A DNA stretch of 38,931 nt from Actinomycetales bacterium (GCA_027484085.1 JAIXQF010000003.1:1-38931); one strand, 5' to 3'. Counted from the first letter of the stretch, positions 17,094-25,484 are shown. Notes: generated by a model from the letters alone, not told the origin. Program-made: numbers and translations.

Positions 17094-18434
17094 ATGCAAT
17101 TTGATATTTTCCGCCTCACCGAAAATCAAATAAGTAATGAATATCTATCTACTTTGAACGATTCCACTTATATGCAATTTAGTCAGCATATGAAGACAAA
17201 GGCCACCAAATTTACTCAGCGCGATTACTTGAGCAGTTTCGACTTCACGACAAACTTTCTTCTTGCGATTACTGATCGACATACTGGTGAACAAGTTGCA
17301 ACGGCATCCCTCCGACTTCTTCCCGGTGGAAAAGTTGTCAACATCGGGTTCTTGGTTTTTAGAAATTTTGGAGGGAAAGGGTTAGGAAAAAAAATCTTTC
17401 GAGAATTGTCTGCCTGGGTCTTTAATCTATTCCCGCTAACTGCGCAGCAAATTGGCACGCGGCAAGAAAATTTTGGCATGCAGAGAATCGCGCTTTCTGC
17501 CGAATTTCTTGTTGATAAAACTCGCAGCGATAGAGAATATGTGTACTTCATTAAAGAGGCAACGATTGCTCCCGAACTCCTGGAATTTATCGATGCGGAT
17601 ATTCACATTGTTTGTAATGACGCTGGAGGTGCGCTAAACATTTCAGCGCTTGCAAACGCTCTTATTCAGAATGCGACCGTGACTTTAGCTGGTCCAGCGG
17701 TAGATATCTTTGCCAATAATTGTCCGGCTATAACCAACTTAGACATCTCCTCTCAACTTCTAGCCGAGAAGAATTTTCTTCTTGGCTCCGGGTTTTACGG
17801 CGGCCTAGAATCTCGGGTGCTAGAAAATATTCATTTCCGTTCGAACAAGAAAGCAGTGCTTATTGATCACTGGGTGAATTACAAGGAAAGATTCGATCCT
17901 AATTTAGAGAATTTGCCCGATGCGATATTTGTTACAAACTTACGGGCAGAGGTTATAGCTAACAAAAACTTTCCACAGACAAAAGTGGTCAGAATTCCGG
18001 ATTTTCTCCTTGCGGATCAGAGGCGAAATTTTTTGACTAGAGAAGTTGTTCAAAATAGCATCTTAGTTATTCTTGAACCGAATCCGCTGAAAGGTTCTGG
18101 CTTAGACTATCAGATTAAAGGATTAGAATCATATTTGCCTACAATTTTTGATTTCTGCCGGAAGCATGAACTGACCGAAGTTATTTTGAGGCCCCATCCT
18201 GCGCAAGCACTCGATAAGAATTTGAATTGGGTTGGAATTGCTACCGGCATTCAGGTTCGTTTTTCCGAGTCTGATTCGCTTGTTGAAGATTTATTAAATG
18301 CCAAAGCGGTATTTGGTTTCCATTCTTCTGCGCTTTATGCTTCTGCAATGTTGGGCGTCGAAACATATAGTTTTTTTGCGAAGAATTCTGGTCACTGGAC
18401 TGGCCTGTTTCCTGAAATTTTAGGGATTGATTAG
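17094..18434 (+). CDS. GNAT acetyltransferase fused to a GT-B-like (sialyltransferase-like?) domain
   Basis: A 446-residue two-domain protein. Residues 1 to about 155 look like a GNAT N-acetyltransferase: the strand ATASLRLLPGGKVVNIGFLV followed by RNFGGKGLGKKIF (about 92-104), the Q/RxxGxG/A acetyl-CoA loop, and a C-terminal strand-helix with RQENFGMQRIALSAEF. Residues from about 165 onwards start with IHIVCNDAGGALNISALANA and later contain RPHPAQ (about 364) and FGFHSSALYASAMLGVETYSF (about 401-421), which resemble the HP and S/T-S motifs of polysialyl- and CDP-glycerol transferase-like GT-B enzymes. The first domain could acetylate the amino group made by the preceding gene or act as PseH; the second could transfer the nonulosonate. 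Both are inferences. A TAGG element precedes the ATG by eight bases. Confidence 0.6.
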   Translation: MQFDIFRLTENQISNEYLSTLNDSTYMQFSQHMKTKATKFTQRDYLSSFDFTTNFLLAITDRHTGEQVATASLRLLPGGKVVNIGFLVFRNFGGKGLGKKIFRELSAWVFNLFPLTAQQIGTRQENFGMQRIALSAEFLVDKTRSDREYVYFIKEATIAPELLEFIDADIHIVCNDAGGALNISALANALIQNATVTLAGPAVDIFANNCPAITNLDISSQLLAEKNFLLGSGFYGGLESRVLENIHFRSNKKAVLIDHWVNYKERFDPNLENLPDAIFVTNLRAEVIANKNFPQTKVVRIPDFLLADQRRNFLTREVVQNSILVILEPNPLKGSGLDYQIKGLESYLPTIFDFCRKHELTEVILRPHPAQALDKNLNWVGIATGIQVRFSESDSLVEDLLNAKAVFGFHSSALYASAMLGVETYSFFAKNSGHWTGLFPEILGID

Positions 18435-18435
18435 C

Positions 18436-19563
18436 ATGAAATACTGCCTAAGGTGCCTTCAGCCAAATTCTAGACCGGGGACAGTATTTATCGAAGGTGT
18501 TTGTCCTGCTTGCGAATTTAAGTTTACTTCGACCAAATGGGACTGGCAAAATCGAAAGCGCATCTTGAAACATGTCGTACATACTCGAAAAGCTGTAGGG
18601 CATGAATCAGGCCATGATTCTGTACTAGGAGTAAGCGGAGGGAAAGACAGTACGCGGTTAGCATTGTTTGCGCGAGATGCTTTGGGTTTGAATCCACTAT
18701 TAGTTGCAGTCACTTATCCACCGGAACAGATGACAATAGCAGGATCGAGGAATTTAAATAATTTAAACAACCTTGGTTTTGACGTGTATCAAACTTCTCC
18801 ATCGCCGACAACCTGGAAATTATTAATGAGAGCTGCATTTCTGGAATCAGCCAATTGGGCTAAGAGCACTGAGCTAGCTCTATTTTCGGGAGTTCCACAA
18901 ATCGCAATAGAGAATGGTCTTGAACTGGTTCTGTGGGGTGAGAATCCGGGACTTCAACTTGGCGCCCTAGAAACTCTGGGAAAAGAAGGATGGGATGGAA
19001 ATTCCCTTAGAAACATGAATACTTTGGCTGGTATGAATGAACAATGGTTACTCGGCCAAAATATTGATGAATCTCATATCGGTCCTTATCTATTTCCAAG
19101 TAAATCTGAATTTGAGAAACACAATCTCCAAGTTGTTTTCTTGGGGTGGGCTATGGGTAATTGGGGTCTACTTGAAAATGGTCTAATGTCGGGTTTAGTC
19201 GGACTTCAAGGTCGAAGAGACTCGGCAACAAATACATCTGATTTGATTTATTTGACGTCTTTGGACGAAGATTGGGTAATTCTTAACCAAATGATTAAGT
19301 ACTATAAATATGGATTTGGACGTGCAACCGACTATGTAAATGAATGGATTAGAACCGGACGGATAACGAGATCTGAAGGCATTCCGTTGGTTCAAAAATT
19401 TGATGGGGTTTGTGCTGATCGTTACATCGAATCGTTTTCCAGTTTTATTGGGATAACCACTCGTGAATTTTGGTTAACCGTGAGGAAGTTTTCAAATGCA
19501 AACCTTTTTGATTTAAGTGGCCATGGGCGCCCTAAACCCCTATTTAATGTGGGGCAATTATGA
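18436..19563 (+). CDS. pseA: N-acetyl sugar amidotransferase, PseA/WbpG-type (first copy)
   Basis: A 375-residue PP-loop ATPase that should adenylate an N-acetyl group and replace its oxygen with ammonia, giving an acetamidino group. It has an N-terminal zinc-ribbon with Cys4/Cys7 and Cys23/Cys26, the ATP pyrophosphate loop SGGKDS (67-72), the WGENPG segment and the C-terminal KYGFGRATDYVNEWIRTGRI typical of this family. In Campylobacter jejuni PseA, with neighbouring HisH/HisF homologues, forms the acetamidino derivative of pseudaminic acid; in Pseudomonas WbpG acts on a ManNAc3NAcA-type sugar. The frame runs upstream to a TTG at 18427, but family members start with MKYCxRC, so ATG at 18436 is chosen, two bases after the previous stop. 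The stop overlaps the HisH start in ATGA. Confidence 0.85.
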   Translation: MKYCLRCLQPNSRPGTVFIEGVCPACEFKFTSTKWDWQNRKRILKHVVHTRKAVGHESGHDSVLGVSGGKDSTRLALFARDALGLNPLLVAVTYPPEQMTIAGSRNLNNLNNLGFDVYQTSPSPTTWKLLMRAAFLESANWAKSTELALFSGVPQIAIENGLELVLWGENPGLQLGALETLGKEGWDGNSLRNMNTLAGMNEQWLLGQNIDESHIGPYLFPSKSEFEKHNLQVVFLGWAMGNWGLLENGLMSGLVGLQGRRDSATNTSDLIYLTSLDEDWVILNQMIKYYKYGFGRATDYVNEWIRTGRITRSEGIPLVQKFDGVCADRYIESFSSFIGITTREFWLTVRKFSNANLFDLSGHGRPKPLFNVGQL

Positions 19564-20156
19564 AAACAGCGGTTGTGGTTGACTATGGGGCGGGTAACGT
19601 TGGATCGATATCAAATTTTCTCAGAAATTTTGATTTTAAGGTTAAAATTTCGAGTGCGGCCAAGTGCATAATGGATGCAGATTTGGTTGTGCTGCCTGGT
19701 GTAGGATCATTTGGACCTGCTAAATTAAGTCTAGATTTCATTCAAGCATGCCAATCAATCCTTAATAGAGCCAGTGCTGGGAAACCAATTCTCGGAATCT
19801 GTCTTGGGTTTCAGCTAATGACAATGTCCTCTCAGGAGTCAGAAGGTACTTCTGGGTTAGGCTTATTTCATGCCACAACGAGAAGACTGATGGATGGCCC
19901 CGTAATCGGTTGGGCCGAAACCTTTCCCAGCAATGCATCAATCACCCCTAATGGATCGTATTACTTCAATCATTCCTTCGGTGTTTTTGAGACATCAGAT
20001 TTTGATGTTTACACTCTTTCTGGGAGCGAGCCCTACATCGCATACGCGCGAAAAAATAAAATGGTAGGAACTCAATTCCATCCTGAAAAGAGTCAGCAGG
20101 CTGGCATTGATTTTTTCGTGACACTTTTGAATGATTGTTGGCAGGAGCTTAAATGA
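19560..20156 (+). CDS. HisH-type glutaminase supplying ammonia to the amidotransferases
   Basis: A 198-residue class-I glutamine amidotransferase. Catalytic Cys81 lies in GICLGFQLM (79-87), and His174 and Glu176 in QFHPEKS; GVGSFG (47-52) forms the oxyanion region. It hydrolyses glutamine and passes ammonia to a HisF-like partner. In histidine biosynthesis HisH/HisF build imidazole glycerol phosphate, but here both lie between two sugar amidotransferases, with ATGA overlaps on both sides, and no other his gene is present. As in Campylobacter (Cj1314-Cj1316) and Pseudomonas (HisH2/HisF2) the pair most likely feeds the sugar amidination step. Confidence 0.88.
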   Translation: MKTAVVVDYGAGNVGSISNFLRNFDFKVKISSAAKCIMDADLVVLPGVGSFGPAKLSLDFIQACQSILNRASAGKPILGICLGFQLMTMSSQESEGTSGLGLFHATTRRLMDGPVIGWAETFPSNASITPNGSYYFNHSFGVFETSDFDVYTLSGSEPYIAYARKNKMVGTQFHPEKSQQAGIDFFVTLLNDCWQELK

Positions 20157-20902
20157 AAAAGCTCGCGGCGACGGTTCTAGTAAAAGACGGGATTGTTGTA
20201 AACTCGTTGAGCTTTCGCAATTATAGGCCAATTGGTTCTGTTGACCAGATTATTACAAGATTGCAGGAGTGGGAGGTCGACGAAATTACTGTTTTGAATC
20301 TTTCTCATTCAAGCAATCCATTGAGGGATTTCAATCAAACATTTTCGGAATCTCTACTAAGTGGAATCAACACACCAATCGCTTATGGTGGCGGGATCAC
20401 AAGTAAGTCAGATGCAGAATCCATCATTGCTGCGGGATCTGAAAGAGTGGTTCTTTCGGCATTTCATTGGACTGCAGAGAAATCAAGGGAAATTTCGGTT
20501 AACCTGGGCGATCAAGCCGTTCTCATCCATGTACCCCTTGTTCAGCGAGGGGGTGTTTTTTTAGTGGGAAATACACCTTCAACTTTTCAAGATTTTCTGG
20601 CCCATATACCCGGGGATTGGGGGGGCGAGTTATTCATTAAGGATCAAAACATGGATGGAAATACATCCCGGGTAGAATTCTTCAAGAGGGTATCGACCTT
20701 CACCAATAATCTAACTTCCCCTATTCTCGCTGGGGGAGGGATATCTAGCTTAAAGGAAGTTGAGGCGCTTCTGCAATTACCCTTTATCAAGGGCGTTGCT
20801 ATCGGTAACTGGCTCAATAGAGAGGAATTGATTATTCCCCGAATTAAACATGGGATTGGAACATCTATACGCTTGCGAGATCTTATGGGGTTTGTAAAAT
20901 GA
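20153..20902 (+). CDS. HisF-type ammonia-channel subunit, apparently without cyclase catalytic residues
   Basis: A 249-residue (beta/alpha)8 protein of the HisA/HisF family. YGGGI (78-82) and AGGGI (193-197) are the phosphate-binding loops, and both N- and C-terminal half-barrels are recognisable. In true HisF, Asp11 and Asp130 catalyse the cyclase reaction. By hand alignment the corresponding positions here are Leu9 (ATVLVKDG in place of ACLDVKDG) and Pro128 (LIHVPLVQRG in place of VAIDAKR), so cyclase activity is probably lost and the barrel acts as the ammonia tunnel between HisH and a PseA-like partner. The start overlaps the stop of the HisH-like gene and the stop overlaps the next start, both as ATGA. 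Confidence 0.82.
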   Translation: MKKLAATVLVKDGIVVNSLSFRNYRPIGSVDQIITRLQEWEVDEITVLNLSHSSNPLRDFNQTFSESLLSGINTPIAYGGGITSKSDAESIIAAGSERVVLSAFHWTAEKSREISVNLGDQAVLIHVPLVQRGGVFLVGNTPSTFQDFLAHIPGDWGGELFIKDQNMDGNTSRVEFFKRVSTFTNNLTSPILAGGGISSLKEVEALLQLPFIKGVAIGNWLNREELIIPRIKHGIGTSIRLRDLMGFVK

Positions 20903-22089
20903 TAGTGAGATGCAGCGAGTGTTTATACTGGTCAAATCATCCCCTCGGAATCACTTTTGATGCACAGGGAGTCTGTTCTGGCTGCCAAGTACATAGAGAA
21001 AAAAATCAGCTTAATTGGAGACAAAGGCAGGCTGAATTAAAAACTATTTTTGATTCTCAGAGGCAGCAGTCCAGATATGACTGCATTATTCCTGTTACCG
21101 GTGGTCAAGATTCTTTTTTTACTGTGCATTATGCAGTTCACATCCTCGGTCTAAACCCATTATTAGTTAACTTTAACCGAACATTCAACAGCAAGGAAGG
21201 AATTCGCAATCTTGCCAAGCTTCGGACCGAGTTCGATGTAGATTTTCGTCAATACAGTATTAACCCAAAGGTAACAAAGGCTGTTATGGCTTGCACTCTT
21301 ACTAATCTAGGCTCATTGAATTGGTTATGGATAGCCGGGCAAACATCACTTCCGGTTCGAATAGCAGTCCAATTGGAAATTCCCTTTATTTTATGGGGGG
21401 CGCACCAAGGTCTTGAGCAAGTTGGAATGTACTCTCACCTTGAGAATGTAGAAATGACGAGGCGATATCGCCGCGAACATGACTTAATGGGGTACGATGA
21501 AACGGGTATTTTTGAGTTTGATCCCAACTTTAGTGAAGAAGATATAGCATCTGTTTCTTATCCCACAGATCAGGAATTAATTAATTCAGGAGTTAGAGGA
21601 ATTTACTTAGGCAATTATGTACGTTGGGATCCCACGGCACAACATACACTTATGTCAAAACTTTACGGCTATGAGGGCAGAAGGGCGATTAGGGGATATT
21701 CTAAGTTCGATAATCCAGATTGCCCAGTGTATTTCGGGGTCCAAGACTTGTTAAAGCAAGCGAAGTTTGGTTACTCGAAGGCCACAGATCAGCTCACCAG
21801 AGAAATTCGACACGGTCGAATTTCGAGAGCAAAGGCCTTGAAGGTCGAAAGACAACTTTTATCCGCAAATCCCGAAGGTGTGCGCGATTTTGCTGACTGG
21901 ATGGGAATTTCCCTCGCTACAGTGAATACCTTACTCCTACAACATTCCCCCGACTTCGCAATTAAGGTTCTCGAGGATGATTGGCGTAATAAAAAGTTTA
22001 ATATTCCGATAAAAGAAAAAATCTCAGCTTTGTTAAGAAGTAAGGAATCAATCGATCACGACTTTCAAAGCATCGGTAAGGGAATCTAA
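20899..22089 (+). CDS. N-acetyl sugar amidotransferase, PseA/WbpG-type (second copy)
   Basis: A 396-residue paralogue of the gene at 18436. It has the same layout: zinc-ribbon cysteines Cys5/Cys8 and Cys26/Cys29, an ATP PP-loop at 67-72, IPFILWGAHQG, and the C-terminal KFGYSKATDQLTREIRHGRI. The PP-loop reads TGGQDS instead of SGGKDS, so Ser becomes Thr and Lys becomes Gln; the family often varies at the fourth position, so activity may be kept. Having two such enzymes around one HisH/HisF pair suggests amidination of two different sites or sugars. Last gene of the operon; its TAA overlaps the TAG of the convergent pseF in the four bases CTAA. Confidence 0.84.
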   Translation: MIVRCSECLYWSNHPLGITFDAQGVCSGCQVHREKNQLNWRQRQAELKTIFDSQRQQSRYDCIIPVTGGQDSFFTVHYAVHILGLNPLLVNFNRTFNSKEGIRNLAKLRTEFDVDFRQYSINPKVTKAVMACTLTNLGSLNWLWIAGQTSLPVRIAVQLEIPFILWGAHQGLEQVGMYSHLENVEMTRRYRREHDLMGYDETGIFEFDPNFSEEDIASVSYPTDQELINSGVRGIYLGNYVRWDPTAQHTLMSKLYGYEGRRAIRGYSKFDNPDCPVYFGVQDLLKQAKFGYSKATDQLTREIRHGRISRAKALKVERQLLSANPEGVRDFADWMGISLATVNTLLLQHSPDFAIKVLEDDWRNKKFNIPIKEKISALLRSKESIDHDFQSIGKGI

Positions 22090-22787
22090 TTGGGTTCAAT
22101 TAATTTACGTGCTTTAAATAACGTGACTGCCAATTCCAGGTCTTCGGGAGTATCAATGTCTATATACTCGTAAGGCTTACAAATTAATCCTTTGGAATCT
22201 TTACCGAAGATTGATACTTTTCTCTCCCATGCTTCTCTTCTTCCCCAATAAAATTGGCCTGTGTCATGATAGGTGGGACGTAAATCCTGAGTTCTCATCA
22301 ATACATTCTGTGGATCAATCATGTTAACCCCTCCGTCTTCTTCTAGGAGTAGACCACGTTGAATTGGGGGTAAGTACTCCTGGACAGGAAAAACATAAGA
22401 GCTTCCAGTTTCAAGCAACATTTTGTAGCCAAGAATCAAATGCGATGGCCGCACAAAGATAGATGAGGGGTATATGCAACAAATATATTCAGGAATTGAG
22501 GCACCTAACCAATCTGTAGATAAAGCATCTGCCATTACATCGTAAGTGTTTGCGAAATCATCACTTAATTCCTTGCTCCGAAGCCTTGGAACGAGCGCTC
22601 CAAATCTTTGTGAAATTTCGGATATCTCTTCGTCATCAGTTGACACAATTACACTCGAAAATATTTCTGACTGAATCGCTGTCAAAACTGCTCTAGCAAC
22701 CATGGGAATTCCATCTACCATCTGAATGTTCTTTCGGGGAATTCGTTTACTTCCACCGCGTGCTGGAATGATTGCAATAGGTTTCAT
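22086..22787 (-). CDS. pseF: Pseudaminic acid cytidylyltransferase (CMP-nonulosonate synthetase)
   Basis: A 233-residue enzyme that should couple CTP to the free nonulosonate to form the CMP donor. The N-terminus IAIIPARGGSKRIPRKNI is the CTP-binding signature of the acylneuraminate cytidylyltransferase family. The later HDTGQFYWGRREAW is the variant seen in PseF rather than in sialic acid synthetases. It follows pseI with an ATGA overlap, which places synthesis of pseudaminate and its activation in one unit. A CMP-legionaminate synthetase is the alternative, but the neighbouring synthase is of PseI type. Last gene of the - strand pse operon; its stop overlaps the convergent amidotransferase. 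Confidence 0.88.
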   Translation of the reverse strand: MKPIAIIPARGGSKRIPRKNIQMVDGIPMVARAVLTAIQSEIFSSVIVSTDDEEISEISQRFGALVPRLRSKELSDDFANTYDVMADALSTDWLGASIPEYICCIYPSSIFVRPSHLILGYKMLLETGSSYVFPVQEYLPPIQRGLLLEEDGGVNMIDPQNVLMRTQDLRPTYHDTGQFYWGRREAWERKVSIFGKDSKGLICKPYEYIDIDTPEDLELAVTLFKARKLIEPN

Positions 22788-23797
22788 TCTAAAAGCTCTG
22801 CTCCCATGGGGGTTCCAGCTTCGTAATTCTCTTTGTATCTTCTCCCAAGCCAGGCCTCAAGATATTTTGGTGGCGCTCCCTCTCCAGGACGTATGGCACG
22901 TAAGTTTTCTTGTGTAACTTTATCTCCAGCTTTCACATCTTTAACAATGAATAGCGATCGCCGGAGTCGTCTAGATTCATATTCTGAGGGTTGGATTTCC
23001 CATTCACGGCTACCTAGAGCCATTTGGGCAGCATTTCCTTCGGCGACCAACATTTCGAATTCGCGGGGCTCCATAGAAAATGCACCGTCCACAGCTCCAG
23101 AACCTCGATCTAAAGTTATATGCTTTTCGATGGCCGTGGCGCCCAAAGCGACAGCCGCGATAGATACTCCAATACCAAGAGTGTGGTCAGACAATCCAAC
23201 TTTGACTTCGAATTTCTCCCGCAATAGGTCCATTCTTCTGAGATTGGCATCCATCGGTTTGGCTGGATAAGAACTCGTACATACCAAAAGAGTTAAGTCG
23301 CTATTTCCTGTTGCTCTAAAAGTGGTCACAAGATCATCTATTTCATCTAATTCTGTTGCACCTGTTGAGATGATCGTTGGTTTCCCAGTTTCACCAACAA
23401 GGCGAATTAGCTGAAGATCTGAGGTTTCCAATGATGCAATCTTGTACATCTGAACATCCAGTGCTTCTAGGAATTCGACCGCCGTGGGATCAAAAGGGGA
23501 ACTGAAAGGGATAACTCCCCGAGAGCGGCAATGATCAAATAGCTCTGCGTGCCACTCCCATGGCGTCATAGCCTCTTCATATAGGCTATAAAGCGTTCTT
23601 CCTCCCCAAAGGTCGTGATCCGATACAACCGAAAATTTATCAAGATTTAGAGTCATCGTTTCGGGCGTATATGTTTGAAATTTTACAGACGTTGCTCCCG
23701 CGGTAGCGGCTGCGTCGACGAGAGCATGTGCCTTGTCAAGAGATCCTGCGTGATTTCCAGATACTTCGGCGATGAAATTAATCTTGGTGCTTATCAC
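22784..23797 (-). CDS. pseI: Pseudaminic acid synthase (NeuB family)
   Basis: A 337-residue synthase that should condense phosphoenolpyruvate with the 2,4-diacetamido-2,4,6-trideoxy-L-altrose released by PseG. The N-terminal barrel contains IAEVSGNHAGSL, VKFQTYTPETMTL, LWGGRTLYSLYEEAMTPWEWH (the PseI-type active-site segment, differing from NeuB of sialic acid), CTSSYPA and GLSDHTLGI. The C-terminal SAF domain is recognisable at RRSLFIVKDVKAGDKVTQEN. Start GTG at 23797 with GGGGA six bases upstream; it lies inside the last codons of the acyltransferase, overlapping by 20 bases. The next gene, pseF, overlaps its stop. Length fits the family (330-350). Confidence 0.9.
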   Translation of the reverse strand: MISTKINFIAEVSGNHAGSLDKAHALVDAAATAGATSVKFQTYTPETMTLNLDKFSVVSDHDLWGGRTLYSLYEEAMTPWEWHAELFDHCRSRGVIPFSSPFDPTAVEFLEALDVQMYKIASLETSDLQLIRLVGETGKPTIISTGATELDEIDDLVTTFRATGNSDLTLLVCTSSYPAKPMDANLRRMDLLREKFEVKVGLSDHTLGIGVSIAAVALGATAIEKHITLDRGSGAVDGAFSMEPREFEMLVAEGNAAQMALGSREWEIQPSEYESRRLRRSLFIVKDVKAGDKVTQENLRAIRPGEGAPPKYLEAWLGRRYKENYEAGTPMGAELLE

Positions 23798-24356
23798 TTA
23801 TTTCCCCATCTAGTAAATTCTTTTCTAATATCAACAAATTTTTACTTCTATTTTTTATTCTTCGCACTGGAGATCCCATGTAAATACCCCAAGGCTCAGT
23901 TGACTTGTTGACCAAAGAATTCGCACCTATTGCACATCCTTCCCCGATGTTCACGTTAGGGAATACAATCGAATTGGTTCCTAATATTACATGTCTTCCT
24001 ATCCTGATCTTTCCGTGACTTATTCTTTTAAATTCCCTCGGCACAGTAGGATTGGTCATGGATTCACCTGAATAATCGTCAGATGATGAAAATAATCTAC
24101 AGCCAAATGCAAGACCTGCAAAATCTTGAATCTCAATTTCCTGCTCACTGGCCACAATCGAATTCATTACAGCGATGTGGACATTCCTTCCGATAGTTAC
24201 CCATCCTGATAATGCGCAGAAGTCATCCACTCTTGAGTTATCACCTATCGACATCAAGTGAGGCTTGTCAAAGCTAGCCAGAGAGCTTAACTTTACATTA
24301 ACGCCGATATACTTAAAATTTAAAGCGTTGATTTCCCGTGGATTCATGAAAGGCAT
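23778..24356 (-). CDS. Hexapeptide-repeat (left-handed beta-helix) acyltransferase
   Basis: A 192-residue acetyltransferase. Repeats of the form [I/V]-G-x-x-x-x are visible (SIGDNSRVDDF, VTIGRNVHIAV, IRIGRHVILGTNSIV, NIGEGCAIGANSLV). The N-terminal half resembles galactoside and amino-sugar O/N-acetyltransferases. It stands between pseC and pseI, the position where other clusters encode the acetylation step (PseH, a GNAT protein). It is therefore a candidate for N-acetylating the 4-amino group of the PseC product, or for O-acetylating the nonulosonate. The ATG directly abuts the pseC stop; an internal ATG three codons later is an alternative start. Confidence 0.75.
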   Translation of the reverse strand: MPFMNPREINALNFKYIGVNVKLSSLASFDKPHLMSIGDNSRVDDFCALSGWVTIGRNVHIAVMNSIVASEQEIEIQDFAGLAFGCRLFSSSDDYSGESMTNPTVPREFKRISHGKIRIGRHVILGTNSIVFPNVNIGEGCAIGANSLVNKSTEPWGIYMGSPVRRIKNRSKNLLILEKNLLDGEISDKHQD

Positions 24357-25484
24357 TTACAATTCGCTTTCGATTGAGATAACTAGTTTCTCAAAATATT
24401 CTTCGGTCCACTGGCTTTCGGAGACCCACATGGGGAGTGAAATTTCTGACTTATAGAATTGTTCACTGTTGGTGAGGGGCAAATCTTTTCTTACGGATTT
24501 TCCAAAGACGGGGTGCCAGTGAGCCGGGATATAGTTTACTTGCACCCCAAAACCATCCATTCGTAATCTTTCAAATATTGCTTTTCTTTTTTCTATCGGC
24601 ACTCTGATTGGGTAGAGGTGCCACATCGGATTGCTATCCGCTAGCCTCCGAGGTAATTTAATACTCGAAATGCCAGATAACGCTAATCCATAATTATCAA
24701 AAAGCTCGTCTCTCTTGGCCTTAAAGTAATCTATCCTACTTATTTGTGAAATGCCTAGAGAGCACAGAATGTCTGAAAGGCGATAGTTAAGTCCAAATTC
24801 ATGCACTTCTTGATGCCAATCACCTTCCGTTTTGATTAGAAACTCATCTTTATCACGAATCAAGCCTTGTCTTGAAAATCGGCGTGCCTTTTGGAGCAGA
24901 TTCGGATGAATCGATGCAACAGCTCCACCCTCTGCTGTTGTCATATTTTTAGTTGGGAAGAATGAGAAAGTGGTTAAATCGGCTATTGAACCGACTGGTC
25001 GGTTTTTGTAAATGCTTCCAATTGAATGCGCCGCATCCTCAATTAAAAATATGCCGTGCTTATTGGCAATAACTCTTAATTCATCAAGGCATGCGGGGTG
25101 TCCAGCAAAATCAACTGCAACAATTGCCTTAGTCCGAGAAGTAATTGCCGCCTCTACAGCGCTGGGATCTATATTTCCTGTGTCTAGCTGGATATCTACA
25201 AAAACAATTTTGGCACCGAGAAGAGCAGCTGTAGCCTGAGTGGCAATAAATGTTATCGGCGGAGTGATGATTTCATCACCAGGTCCAATTCCAAGGGCAG
25301 CATATGCACAATGAAGTGCTGCCGTTCCGGAAGAAACAACTACACATGGTGCGCCTACAACTTGTTCAATTTCCCGCTCGAATAGTTCAACTTGTGGCCC
25401 GGTAGTCAGAAAATCACTTTTTAGGGCACTGATGACAGCTGCAATATCATCGTCATTAATTGACTGTCGTCCATAAGGAATCAT
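24357..25484 (-). CDS. pseC: UDP-4-amino-4,6-dideoxy-N-acetyl-beta-L-altrosamine transaminase
   Basis: A 375-residue PLP enzyme of the DegT family. SSGTAALHCAYAALGIGPGDE (51-71), PPITFIAT, IEDAAHSIG (148-156) with Asp150, and SFFPTKNMTTAEGG (174-187) with Lys179 as the Schiff-base lysine are visible. It should aminate C-4 of the keto sugar made by PseB using glutamate. The C-terminal part HWHPVFG is also seen in PseC. It starts six bases after pseB. Assignment to PseC rather than to another 4-aminotransferase rests on the neighbours. Confidence 0.88.
   Translation of the reverse strand: MIPYGRQSINDDDIAAVISALKSDFLTTGPQVELFEREIEQVVGAPCVVVSSGTAALHCAYAALGIGPGDEIITPPITFIATQATAALLGAKIVFVDIQLDTGNIDPSAVEAAITSRTKAIVAVDFAGHPACLDELRVIANKHGIFLIEDAAHSIGSIYKNRPVGSIADLTTFSFFPTKNMTTAEGGAVASIHPNLLQKARRFSRQGLIRDKDEFLIKTEGDWHQEVHEFGLNYRLSDILCSLGISQISRIDYFKAKRDELFDNYGLALSGISSIKLPRRLADSNPMWHLYPIRVPIEKRKAIFERLRMDGFGVQVNYIPAHWHPVFGKSVRKDLPLTNSEQFYKSEISLPMWVSESQWTEEYFEKLVISIESEL

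Noticed and set aside
19560-20902. HisH and HisF as part of histidine biosynthesis
   Set aside because: They lie between two sugar amidotransferases with ATGA overlaps, no other his gene is near, and the HisF-like protein seems to lack both cyclase aspartates.
22784-23797. Sialic acid (N-acetylneuraminate) synthase
   Set aside because: The active-site segment LWGGRTLYSLYEEAMTPWEWH and the presence of pseB, pseC and pseG fit pseudaminate synthase.
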